The position numbers were made by a program, and so were the translations under genes. The notes under the pieces were generated by a model. The model was not told the origin of the DNA, did no database searches, and saw nothing but the letters and a program-made list of their open reading frames with translations. A DNA stretch of 50,861 nucleotides from Nannocystis exedens (GTDB lineage Bacteria; Myxococcota_A; Polyangia; Polyangiales; Polyangiaceae), in assembly GCA_945861885.1 (NCBI GenBank), contig CAMAVR010000021.1, forward strand, positions 1 to 50,861, read 5' to 3'. Positions within the stretch are counted from its first letter, which is position 1. The number at the start of each line of letters is the position of its first letter. This document shows, in pieces, positions 32,371 through 40,960 of this stretch.

Positions 32371-33293
32371 TATTCGAATGTGCCGGCCCTGACTTTGCGC
32401 CCATGGAGAGGCTGCGTTGGGCGGTTATTTCGCGTGAATATTTGCTTGAATGCCGCTAGCTGCGCCGCTGAAAGTTGCGTGGGTGTTTGCATCACTAGCC
32501 AGGTGACTCGTTGCGCGCATGGCGGTGTTGTTAGCGAGCCTTGATACATAAAGAATGTCTTCTTTTTCGGCAGGAGCGCGTTTGCGTCGATCCGTGCATC
32601 GATGGCGACCGTTTCGTGCGCCTCGCGCGGAAGGTCTGTGAACAGTGGCGCCAGCGCCTCGTTTTCGTCTCCGACGCTCATCAACACACCGATGACTGCG
32701 ATGCGGCCATCGGCTGCTTTGTGCACCAAATGAAGCTCTATCGGCCAGTGCTTGCCGTCGAACGTGTGCTCGCTCGGGCTGTGAAAATGGTACTGAATCA
32801 GCTCGTACTGAGCTCCTTGAATCGTCAGCGAACTGCCGCGCGCGTAAGCCACTTGCACCGTGTGAGTCGTGTTCGTCGCAGCGATGGGCGACGCGGCGTA
32901 TGACAGCGTTGGCGTTTCGTTTACGATCAGGTGGCTCGATCGCAAGTCGATCGGGCTCTGCTCCTTGCCGAGCGCGCACTGGGCGAACTCAGGCGATATC
33001 GTCCCCCAGTGACCTGGCGCGTTGTCTTCTCGGTAGCCCCAATGGCCCGAGTGTTTCGGGAGCATCTTCCCCGTCTCGGAGCTATCTTCGATTGCCTCGG
33101 CCGCTTCAACTGACGGAGCGGGGATATGATGCACGCCGGGGTGCTCGGGCGTGGACGCGGGCGCCGGCAAGGTGGCCGGGGTGGCCGCCGTGACCGGGGC
33201 GACCGGCGGCTGCTCTTCTGGGTGCGCAAAAATAGAAAAAGTTACGACAATAGCGCTTAAAAACGCGAAGTTCGCGATAAAGGTTCGACGCAT
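32370..33293 (-). CDS. Alpha-class carbonic anhydrase, secreted
   Basis: 307 residues with an N-terminal signal (FIANFAFLSAIVVTFSIFAHP) and a Pro/Ala linker to ~65. The catalytic domain starts HWGYREDNAPGHWGTISPEF and has the three zinc His in QYHFHSPSEH (two) and ELHLVHK (one), plus QSPIDLRSS and the substrate pocket SLTTPPCAQRVTWLV. Interconverts CO2 and bicarbonate in the periplasm. Full length for the class. Confidence 0.93.
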   Translation of the reverse strand: MRRTFIANFAFLSAIVVTFSIFAHPEEQPPVAPVTAATPATLPAPASTPEHPGVHHIPAPSVEAAEAIEDSSETGKMLPKHSGHWGYREDNAPGHWGTISPEFAQCALGKEQSPIDLRSSHLIVNETPTLSYAASPIAATNTTHTVQVAYARGSSLTIQGAQYELIQYHFHSPSEHTFDGKHWPIELHLVHKAADGRIAVIGVLMSVGDENEALAPLFTDLPREAHETVAIDARIDANALLPKKKTFFMYQGSLTTPPCAQRVTWLVMQTPTQLSAAQLAAFKQIFTRNNRPTQPLHGRKVRAGTFE

Positions 33294-33389
33294 GCTCTAT
33301 GTGGGTCCTCGACGGCGCGGGTAGCGGTCGGTTGTGGGCCGCAGGTTGGGCCATGTAGTTCTGTCGCCTAAGGAGTGGAGAGTCAAACA

Positions 33390-33872
33390 ATGCCAAAAAC
33401 GGAAGGGCTCTTTTCAATCGGACTTGGATTCCGCTTTTGCGAAGAGATGGCCGGCTCGTATTTCGTCTTGTCGGATGGGGTCCCCGAGCACGATGTCTCG
33501 CTCAAGCTCGTGGGGAGGACATACGGCCTTCGCCGCCTTTTTCGCGAGCAGCGCGTGCATATCGAGGGGCTGCTCGATATCACCGGATTTGCGACAAATA
33601 GGCCGGTTCGTGGCGCGATTTCGCTTCACTCGCCCGCCGATTGGCGCCTCATCTACGAGATGACGTTTGCTGCCGACGACGGGCGGCCGTACACCTTTCG
33701 CGGCGAGAAAGACATTTTCTGGGTCTCGCTCCTAGACTCCATCACAACACTGCCAGCCAGCGTATATGACGCCGACGGCATCGAAGTGGGCCGCGCTAGT
33801 CTGCGGTTTGATATTCGCGGTGACCTCATCAATTTTATTCGATCGTGCCGCGTAGTGGTCCATCCAACCTGA
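33390..33872 (+). CDS. Hypothetical protein similar to GMC-oxidoreductase-associated beta domain
   Basis: 160 residues from the ATG at 33390 after AAGGAGTGGAG; a GTG at 33375 inside that site is less likely. Conserved-looking blocks: FRFCEEMAGSYFVL, LRRLFREQRVHIEGLLDITG, RPYTFRGEKD and LDSITTLPASVYDADGIEVGRASLRFD. These resemble the beta-sandwich region attached to some cholesterol-oxidase-like GMC enzymes. The function is unknown. Seven bases separate it from the NtrC-family gene, so they are probably co-transcribed. Confidence 0.65.
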   Translation: MPKTEGLFSIGLGFRFCEEMAGSYFVLSDGVPEHDVSLKLVGRTYGLRRLFREQRVHIEGLLDITGFATNRPVRGAISLHSPADWRLIYEMTFAADDGRPYTFRGEKDIFWVSLLDSITTLPASVYDADGIEVGRASLRFDIRGDLINFIRSCRVVVHPT

Positions 33873-33879
33873 GAGATCG

Positions 33880-35283
33880 ATGAGCGAACCGTCCGTCACC
33901 GAAATCGCGAGCAACGAATCGATCGCCGTTCTGGTGGTCGACGACGAGCCGTCAAATGTCGAGTCGCTCGAAAAGATATTCGCGCGCGAAGGGTTTCGGG
34001 TTCTCGTGGCGCGCAGTGCGAAACAGGCGCTCGAGCTTGTTCGCGCAAATCGGGTCGACGTCATGCTGACCGATTTGATGATGCCGGGGACAACCGGTCT
34101 CGAGCTGCTGCGCGCCGTGAAGCAGGTCGCCGCCGATGTCGAAGTCGTGCTCATGACAGCGTTCGGCTCGGTTGAAACGGCGGTCACGGCGATGCGCGAG
34201 GGGGCATACGATTTCGTCGAAAAGCCTTTAAAACGCGCGTCAATCGTCAAGAGCGTGCGCAAAGCGGCCGAGCGCCGCAAGCTCGTCGTAGAAAACCGGT
34301 CGCTCCGCAGCGAACTGAAGCGGCTCACGTCGCGCGAGATCGTCGGGAGCTCCGAGCCGTGGCGCCGCGTGGTTGAAGTGGCGGGGCAGGCGGCGCCGAG
34401 TATGGCAACGGTATTAATTTTAGGCGAGAGCGGTACCGGAAAAGAGCTCTTGGCGCGCTGCATTCATGAGCGGAGCCCACGCGCGCGCGGCCCGTTCGTC
34501 GCTGTCAACTGCGGAGCGATTCCGGAGAGCATTCTCGAATCGGAGCTTTTTGGTCACGAAAAAGGGGCGTTTACAGGCGCAATTTCGCGGCGTGATGGGC
34601 GTTTCGCGCGCGCTGCGGGCGGCACGCTATTTCTCGACGAGATTGGCGAGCTGTCGCCGTCGGTGCAAGTCAAGCTGCTGCGCGTCCTTCAAGAAGGTGA
34701 GTATGAGCCGGTAGGTGGCGGTGTTGTAAAAGCCGACGTGCGTATCGTCGCCGCAACCAATCGCGACCTGCTCGCCGAAGTTCGAGCGGGGCGATTTCGC
34801 GACGACCTCTTTTATCGCCTCAACGTCATTGCGCTAACTGCCCCACCGCTGCGCACCCGTCGAACCGACATCCCGCTTCTCGTCGACCATTTTGTCAGCA
34901 CGTACGCCGAAAAAAATGGCAGAACGCGCCTCGCCGTCGCGCGTGGTGCACTCGACAGGCTTTACGACTACGCCTGGCCCGGAAACGTTCGCGAACTCGA
35001 GAATGTGATTGAGCGCGCCGTGGTGCTCGCGAGGGGCGATACGTTGACCGAGGCCGACCTCCCCGATCACGTTGCGCAATCGTCCGCCGCCGACGATGCC
35101 ATCATGTCATTTCGGATCGGCACGACGCTGAGTGAAATCGAGCTTCGCGTTATTCGAGAAACACTTCGGTATTCGAAAGCCGATCGCTCTTTAGCAGCGC
35201 AGTTGCTGGGGATTTCAACGCGAACGATTTACCGAAAATTGGGCATCGTCGAAGACGGCGCGGTCGACGAGAGACTCGATTGA
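33880..35283 (+). CDS. Sigma-54-dependent response regulator (NtrC family)
   Basis: 467 residues. Receiver domain (~15-130): LVVDDE, phospho-acceptor Asp in MLTDLMMPG (~64), Thr and Lys switch residues in LMTAFGS and VEKPLK. AAA+ domain (~155-385): Walker A GESGTGKE (~182-189), sigma-54 contact loop GAFTGA (~229), Walker [12 protein letters not shown]-terminal Fis-type helix-turn-helix ([19 protein letters not shown]). No histidine kinase gene is next to it. A sigma-54 promoter lies in the gap before gspC, the likely target. Confidence 0.93.
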   Translation: MSEPSVTEIASNESIAVLVVDDEPSNVESLEKIFAREGFRVLVARSAKQALELVRANRVDVMLTDLMMPGTTGLELLRAVKQVAADVEVVLMTAFGSVETAVTAMREGAYDFVEKPLKRASIVKSVRKAAERRKLVVENRSLRSELKRLTSREIVGSSEPWRRVVEVAGQAAPSMATVLILGESGTGKELLARCIHERSPRARGPFVAVNCGAIPESILESELFGHEKGAFTGAISRRDGRFARAAGGTLFLDEIGELSPSVQVKLLRVLQEGEYEPVGGGVVKADVRIVAATNRDLLAEVRAGRFRDDLFYRLNVIALTAPPLRTRRTDIPLLVDHFVSTYAEKNGRTRLAVARGALDRLYDYAWPGNVRELENVIERAVVLARGDTLTEADLPDHVAQSSAADDAIMSFRIGTTLSEIELRVIRETLRYSKADRSLAAQLLGISTRTIYRKLGIVEDGAVDERLD

Positions 35284-35303
35284 CAGTTTGTCGCAGATGG
35301 CGT

Positions 35304-35315
35304 TGCAATTTTGCA
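35304..35315. promoter_or_regulatory. Dyad TGCAA-TT-TTGCA, possible activator site
   Basis: A perfect 12-bp palindrome about 60 bp upstream of the sigma-54 promoter. Spacing and symmetry suit an enhancer site for the NtrC-type protein encoded just before it. TTGTCGC words flank it at 35289 and 35330. Binding is inferred. Confidence 0.4.
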
Positions 35316-35375
35316 TTCAGCTGCCAAGTTGTCGCGCGTCGCAGTAGATAGTGTCGATTTCTTGAACAAAAGTAG

Positions 35376-35390
35376 CGGCACAGTTGTTGC
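35376..35390 (+). promoter_or_regulatory. Sigma-54 (-24/-12) promoter of the type II secretion operon
   Basis: cGGCAC-AGTTG-TTGC has the invariant GG and GC exactly 10 bases apart and matches the sigma-54 consensus TGGCAC-N5-TTGC in all but the first base. It lies about 85 bp before the gspC start codon, downstream of a sigma-54 activator gene. Confidence 0.75.
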
Positions 35391-35472
35391 TGACTCCACG
35401 GGCGCTTGCGGTTCGGTTAAGCCATAGTCGGATTTCGGTGGCCGAGCTGTTGAGAGGAGCAACAGATATACG

Positions 35473-36420
35473 ATGCGGTTCGATCAAATATTGAAGCGTC
35501 ACTTTTGGATCGTCATCGGCTCGCTCTTGGCTATTTCCTCGCTGTTAACAGCGATAGGGATTACGCAGCTGGCGAGTCTGGCGATAGCCCCCGACGCGAC
35601 CGAGCTCGCTGCCCCGCCTGCGGCCAAGCGAACCGCGCGCGTTCCATCGTCTGATTCGATGCGGAACAAAAGCGCCGAGCCGATTCTTTCGCGCAACCCG
35701 TTCGATTCAATAACCGGTCCGCTAAATAAACAAGAAGACGACGACGATGATGAGTCGCCCGAAATTACCGACCCGCTGCTCGCGCCTCTGTGCGATGGGA
35801 TCAAAGCGCTCGTCATTATTGCGTCGTCTGACCCTGACTGGTCGTTCGTAGCGCTGTCGGGTGCCAGCGATAACAAGTCGGCGCTGCGTCGTAAGGGTGG
35901 CGAATACAACGGGCGAACCGTGGCGTTCGTCGGGTGGGATCGCGTGTGGTTTGGGTCGGGGCGTTCGCTATGCCAGGCCGAGCTCTTTAAATCGTCGAAC
36001 CCACCGCCGCCACCACCACCACCGCCGGTCGAAAAACAGGCACCATCGCCAGGCGGTGGCGTGCCGCCAGATATCTCTCGTGGTATTTCTCGGATCAGCG
36101 CAAACGAGTTCAATATCGATCGAACCGTCGTCGACAAAATCCTAGAAAATCAAGCAGACTTAATGCGTTCTGCACGTATCGTCCCCGAGCAAGAGAACGG
36201 GAAGATCGTGGGGATTCGGCTCTTCGGCGTCAAGCAAGACACTCTGCTCGGCATGTTGGGGATGGAGAATGGCGACCGACTACAGACAATCAACGGCTTC
36301 GATATGACAAGCCCGGAGAAAGCGCTTGAAGCATATGCACGCTTACGCACTGCGGACCACCTGACTGTCCAGGTTGGACGAAAAGGGAACGCTCTTAATC
36401 TTGATTACAACATTAAGTAG
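35473..36420 (+). CDS. gspC: Type II secretion inner-membrane protein GspC
   Basis: 315 residues. One transmembrane helix near the N-terminus (FWIVIGSLLAISSLLTAIGI), an acidic run (EDDDDDES, ~88), the homology region (FVALSGASDN...RTVAFVGWDRVWF), a nine-proline linker (~175-185) and a C-terminal PDZ domain (~225-315: GVKQDTLLGMLGMENGDRLQTINGFDM). GspC couples the inner-membrane platform to the secretin. First gene of the operon. Confidence 0.88.
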   Translation: MRFDQILKRHFWIVIGSLLAISSLLTAIGITQLASLAIAPDATELAAPPAAKRTARVPSSDSMRNKSAEPILSRNPFDSITGPLNKQEDDDDDESPEITDPLLAPLCDGIKALVIIASSDPDWSFVALSGASDNKSALRRKGGEYNGRTVAFVGWDRVWFGSGRSLCQAELFKSSNPPPPPPPPPVEKQAPSPGGGVPPDISRGISRISANEFNIDRTVVDKILENQADLMRSARIVPEQENGKIVGIRLFGVKQDTLLGMLGMENGDRLQTINGFDMTSPEKALEAYARLRTADHLTVQVGRKGNALNLDYNIK

Positions 36421-36496
36421 TCATGGTTTCACTTTCGATACACCGTAGTTGCAAGTTTGGATCCATATTCGGCAACGGGTAGGCTCGGCACACGAC

Positions 36497-39097
36497 ATGA
36501 AAAGAATATCGCTCATCACCTGGTCGTCGGCGCTCGTCGCAATTGTTGCGATGGCTCCAGAAGTTGCGGCGCAGTCGACTAGTACAACATCGCCCAATCC
36601 GGCGGATCCTCCGCGCCCCACAGTAAAAACGGGGGAGGCGAAGCCCGCCGTGCCTGAAGCGAAGCCCGCCGTGCCTGCGGCAAAGCCCGATGCAACACCG
36701 GTTGCGAAGCCGGCTGCGAAGGCGGCGGCAAAGCCCGCGGCGAAAAAGCCGGCGAAACCTGCTGCGAAAGTTAAGACCCCGGCGCCGGTGCTGCTTAACG
36801 TCGATGCGAACAACAAACCTCAAAGCGCCGACACAACGCGCTTGCCGCAGTTCGAGCAGGCTGTTGAGTACGAGCCGAGAAGCCCGAGCTACAAAGTTTC
36901 GTTTTCGCTCGAAGACGCCGATCTCAATGAGCTCGTGCGAGTCATCGGTCAGCTGACCGGTAAGCGATTCATTTTTGGCGGGCGTGTCCGCAACATCAAA
37001 GCGTCGGTCTATTCGCCGCAAAAAGTAACAGTCGAAGAAGCATACGAAGCGTTCTTGTCGATTCTCGATTCGAACGGCCTCACCGTGGTCCCCCACGGAA
37101 AGTTTTTGAAAATCGTAGAAACCGGCGGTATTTCGTCGCAAACAACGCCAATGTCGCAGGGGACAGATCGCATCCCGACAGAAGATCGCTTCATCACGCG
37201 TCTTCAGCGAATTGGTCATGTCAGCGCCGATGAAGTTGCCGGGATTCTCGGCCATTTCAAGAGCAAGGATGCCGACATCACCGTCTACTCGCCTGGCAAC
37301 ATGCTCATCATCACCGACACCGGTGCAAACATTCGCCGGATGATGGACATCGTCAACGAGATCGACACCGTCGGCGTTGGCGATCAAATTTGGATCGAGC
37401 CGATCCACTACGGAAGCGCAAGCGACATGGCGTCGCGCGTGAACGACATTTTCGATTTGAAGAGTTCGGGTAGCTCAAAAGGTGGCGGCGGCGGCGGGGC
37501 GAGCGTCACAGCCGGGAGCGATCTGCACGTCAGCAAAGTTATTTCGGACGATCGAAGCAACTCGCTGATCATCGTGTCGACCGAGCGCGCCTACTTGCGG
37601 ATTCTTGAGTTTCTCAAGCGCATCGATACGCCATCGGCCGGTGAAGGGGAGATTCACGTCCTCGCGCTGCAGCACGCCGATGCAACCGAGCTCTACAAGA
37701 CACTCAACGAGATCGTCACCAATGCGGGGTCGGCCGGGAGCAGCACGACAGGGCAGTACGGAGCCAAGGCGAGCACCAACGCCCCGAACCAGAATATTTT
37801 CGAAGGTGGCGTCAAAGTTAGCGCCGACAAAGCGACGAACTCGATCGTCATCACGTCGTCAAATCGCGATTACGCTGCGATGCGCGCCGTGCTCGATAAG
37901 CTCGATCAGCCGCGCCGCCAAGTGTTCATCGAGGCGGTCATCATGGACTTGTCGATCGGCCACACCCTGAGCCTCGGCGTCAGCTTCCATGGCGGCGCCC
38001 AGGAAGATCTTATGGGGCCTGGCAAGTCGACGATCATCGGCGGTCTCAACGTTCTCAAGTCGCTCGGGCCACCAACGGCCAACACCGATTTGATTCAGGG
38101 TATGGCGCTCGGTATTCGCGGCCCTGACATCCCTGGTTCGCAAAACTTTTCGAGTACCGGTCTAAGCATTCCTGCGTTCGGCGCCGTCATCAACGCGATG
38201 GCGATGAACAACGACAAAGATGTGCTCTCAACGCCGCACATTCTCGCGACCGACAATATCAAAGCCGAAATCAACGTCGGCGAGAACACGCCGCTGCAGA
38301 CAAGCTCCGGCGGTATCGGCGGCGGGCTCGGTGCGCTCGCCGGGGCTGCCGGCGGCGGAGCAGGTGGCCTCGGTGCGCTAGGGGCGCTCGGCGGGCTCGG
38401 TGGCGGCTTTTCGCCTCAGCGCCAAGACGTAGGCACCAAAATCATCATCACGCCGCACCTCAATGAATCAAACGAAGTTCGCCTCGAGCTCCAAGAAGAG
38501 ATCAGCGAAGTCGGGCATATTCTTGTCGGTAACTTGGGGGCGATTCCGATCACCAAGCGAACGGCGAATACAACGTTGATTGTGCGCGATCAGCAGACAG
38601 TCGTCATCGGCGGTCTGATGAAAAACAGCGTGCTTCACACGCAAGAAAAAGTGCCACTTCTCGGCGATATTCCAGTGCTCGGCGTTCTCTTCAGGTCGTC
38701 AAAAGATTCGACTACGAAGTCGAATTTGATCCTGATTCTCACGCCGTACATCATTCGCGAGCAGTCCGATTTGCGGGCGATTTTCGAGCGGAAGATGCAA
38801 GAGCGGCAGCAGTTCTTGGATCGCTACTTCGTTTTCAGCGACGACCAGGATTACCAGGCGCCGAAAGATTACTCGCGCACCAACGGCCTCGTTGAGCACA
38901 TTCGCCAGAGCTTCATCGCGAATGCAGAGCGAGCGCGTCTCGACGATCTCTCGCGTCCAAAAGACGTGAAATCGCACACGCCGGGGCAGCCGCTCGAGAT
39001 TGTTAACGGGCGGAGTCAAGCCCCGTCGAACTTGAATGTCGCCCCGCCGCCGCGATCGGTGCCGGTGCGAGGTGGGAACTTTGATCACGATGATTGA
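36497..39097 (+). CDS. gspD: Type II secretion secretin GspD
   Basis: 866 residues from the ATG at 36497, giving a signal peptide (ITWSSALVAIVAMAPEVAAQ). An unusual Ala/Lys/Pro-rich spacer (~45-110) precedes the N0 domain (YKVSFSLEDADLNELVRVIG). N1-N3 repeats follow with Gly/Ser-rich insertions. The secretin core is VFIEAVIMDLSIGHTLSLGVSF, NVGENTPLQTSSGG, LELQEEISEVG and the VIGGLMKNSVLHTQEKVPLLGDIPVLGVLF signature, then the S-domain. Forms the outer-membrane channel. Confidence 0.95.
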   Translation: MKRISLITWSSALVAIVAMAPEVAAQSTSTTSPNPADPPRPTVKTGEAKPAVPEAKPAVPAAKPDATPVAKPAAKAAAKPAAKKPAKPAAKVKTPAPVLLNVDANNKPQSADTTRLPQFEQAVEYEPRSPSYKVSFSLEDADLNELVRVIGQLTGKRFIFGGRVRNIKASVYSPQKVTVEEAYEAFLSILDSNGLTVVPHGKFLKIVETGGISSQTTPMSQGTDRIPTEDRFITRLQRIGHVSADEVAGILGHFKSKDADITVYSPGNMLIITDTGANIRRMMDIVNEIDTVGVGDQIWIEPIHYGSASDMASRVNDIFDLKSSGSSKGGGGGGASVTAGSDLHVSKVISDDRSNSLIIVSTERAYLRILEFLKRIDTPSAGEGEIHVLALQHADATELYKTLNEIVTNAGSAGSSTTGQYGAKASTNAPNQNIFEGGVKVSADKATNSIVITSSNRDYAAMRAVLDKLDQPRRQVFIEAVIMDLSIGHTLSLGVSFHGGAQEDLMGPGKSTIIGGLNVLKSLGPPTANTDLIQGMALGIRGPDIPGSQNFSSTGLSIPAFGAVINAMAMNNDKDVLSTPHILATDNIKAEINVGENTPLQTSSGGIGGGLGALAGAAGGGAGGLGALGALGGLGGGFSPQRQDVGTKIIITPHLNESNEVRLELQEEISEVGHILVGNLGAIPITKRTANTTLIVRDQQTVVIGGLMKNSVLHTQEKVPLLGDIPVLGVLFRSSKDSTTKSNLILILTPYIIREQSDLRAIFERKMQERQQFLDRYFVFSDDQDYQAPKDYSRTNGLVEHIRQSFIANAERARLDDLSRPKDVKSHTPGQPLEIVNGRSQAPSNLNVAPPPRSVPVRGGNFDHDD

Positions 39098-39112
39098 AGC
39101 GAGGCCTCAGCT

Positions 39113-40954
39113 ATGATGGAGCAGCGCTTCCTTGGCGACATTTTGGTCAGTCGTGGCGTTCTGACGGCCGAGCGGCTCGATGGGCTGCTCGCGCTTCAGC
39201 GCGACAAAGGGGGCGAGCTCATCGACCTCATCGTCAATGCGAGCATTGCCGATGAGGGGACGGTGGCGAAAGCTTACGCCGACGATCTAGGTCTTCCGTA
39301 CGTCCCGACGATCGATCCGGCGATGGTACCGACGGCAGTAGCCGTGCGCGTGCCGATCGCTTTCGCAAAGACGCATCGTCTGCTCGTCATGGCCGAAGAT
39401 GAAACGTCGGTCAAAGTCGTCTGCGCCGACCCGTTTGATACATTCTCGCTCGACGACATTCGCGTTATCTTCGGCAAAACGGTCGATGTCAGCGTCGGTC
39501 CAGCCGAGCAGATTGTCGATGCGATCAACCGCGTGTACGAGCGCGACGCAAAAGGGAGCGAGCTCGAATCAGAAGACGGCGAAGTTGCCGAAGAAGGGGC
39601 GAGCGACATCCTCGATTCGGATGACGAAGCGCCGGTCATTCGGTGGGTCAATTCGCTCTTTCTTCAGGCGATGAAAGAGCGCGCGAGCGATATTCATATC
39701 GAGCCCGAAGAGCGCGAAGTCATCGTGCGCTACCGGATCGACGGCGAGCTTTACGTCTCGCGCCGCGCGCCGCGCGCGTTTATGAACAGCATCGTCTCGC
39801 GCATCAAGATCGAGAGCTCGCTCAACATCGCCGAAAAGCGCTTGCCCCAAGACGGCCGCATCACGAAAAAAATCGCCGGAAAAGGGTTCGACATTCGTGT
39901 CAGCACGATCCCGACGAGCCGCGGTTATGAGCGGATCGTCATGCGTCTGCTCAATAAATCGACGGTACTTTTGGATTTGACCGATCTCGGTTTCAGCCCG
40001 CGAGACTACGTGCTGATGGACGGCCTCATCCGGCGCCCTGACGGCATTGTGCTCGTTACGGGACCAACCGGTTCCGGAAAGACGACGACGCTCTACGGCT
40101 GCATCAACCGTATCAACAAGCCCAATGTGAATATTCTGACGGCCGAAGATCCGGTCGAGTACGAAATCCCGGGGATTCACCAGGTTCACGTTCAGTCGAA
40201 GATCGGTCTTACGTTCGCAAGCGCGCTTCGAGCGTTTTTGCGTCAAGATCCGGACGTCGTCATGGTCGGTGAAATTCGAGACAAAGAGACGGTTGATATT
40301 GCCATCAACGCGTCGCTCACCGGTCACTTGGTGCTGTCGACAATCCACACAAACGACGCCGCCGGCGCGTTCACCCGCATTGTCGATATGGGGGTCGAGC
40401 CGTTTTTGATCCGTTCATCGGTTGTCGGTGTTCTCGCGCAGCGTCTTGTTCGCGTGCTCTGCCCTCATTGCAAAGAGGCGTATCCAGCGAGCGGGTTTGA
40501 GATCGAAGAGCTCGGTCTATCGCCAGAGCGTATCCGCGCGCGCAAGAAGCGTAAGCTTGTGAGCGGGTCGCGCTACTATCCGCGCACTGTGACCGAGCCA
40601 GATATTCTCGAGATCGAGCCGGGCGCTCGGCTTACATTTTACAAGCCAAAAGGGTGCGAAAAGTGCTCAAATAACGGCTTTAGCGGTCGATTGGGTATTT
40701 ACGAGCTTCTGCTCGTCGATGATTTCGTCGGCCCGCTCATTTTGCAGAACGCCGATGCGCAGTCGATCAAAAAGGCGGCGCTCGAGCAGGGGATGGATTC
40801 GCTCCGCGACGACGGCGCGCGCAAAGTGCTCCTCGGGTTGACATCGGTCGATGAAGTTCTCGCCGCGACCCAAGAAGACATGGAGCTCGAGCCGATCCCG
40901 TCGATGTCGACTGCGCAGCCGTCGTCACCGTCGAGTCGCGGGGCTGGGGTCTAG
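39113..40954 (+). CDS. gspE: Type II secretion ATPase GspE
   Basis: 613 residues. N-terminal MshEN/N1E-type domain (LGDILVSRGVLTAERLDGLLALQ). Walker A GPTGSGKTTTLYG (~321-333), Asp box and Walker B DVVMVGEIRDKETV (~380), His box STIHTNDA. A zinc module with LCPHC (~449) and GCEKC (~515) is kept. Hydrolyses ATP at the cytoplasmic face to drive pseudopilus assembly. Two Met codons in a row leave the exact start open by one residue. Confidence 0.95.
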   Translation: MMEQRFLGDILVSRGVLTAERLDGLLALQRDKGGELIDLIVNASIADEGTVAKAYADDLGLPYVPTIDPAMVPTAVAVRVPIAFAKTHRLLVMAEDETSVKVVCADPFDTFSLDDIRVIFGKTVDVSVGPAEQIVDAINRVYERDAKGSELESEDGEVAEEGASDILDSDDEAPVIRWVNSLFLQAMKERASDIHIEPEEREVIVRYRIDGELYVSRRAPRAFMNSIVSRIKIESSLNIAEKRLPQDGRITKKIAGKGFDIRVSTIPTSRGYERIVMRLLNKSTVLLDLTDLGFSPRDYVLMDGLIRRPDGIVLVTGPTGSGKTTTLYGCINRINKPNVNILTAEDPVEYEIPGIHQVHVQSKIGLTFASALRAFLRQDPDVVMVGEIRDKETVDIAINASLTGHLVLSTIHTNDAAGAFTRIVDMGVEPFLIRSSVVGVLAQRLVRVLCPHCKEAYPASGFEIEELGLSPERIRARKKRKLVSGSRYYPRTVTEPDILEIEPGARLTFYKPKGCEKCSNNGFSGRLGIYELLLVDDFVGPLILQNADAQSIKKAALEQGMDSLRDDGARKVLLGLTSVDEVLAATQEDMELEPIPSMSTAQPSSPSSRGAGV

Positions 40955-40960
40955 TCGGTT

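Noticed and set aside
32111..32404. 97-codon minus ORF opposite the 44-residue basic protein
   Set aside because: Phe/Leu/Ala-rich mirror of Lys codons; the + strand gene has the better start and known-looking N-terminus.
36413..37408. 331-codon minus-strand ORF opposite gspD
   Set aside because: Antisense to the signal, spacer and N0 domain of a clear secretin; Arg/Cys-rich translation without domains.
39569..40348. 259-codon minus-strand ORF opposite gspE
   Set aside because: Antisense shadow of the ATPase core.
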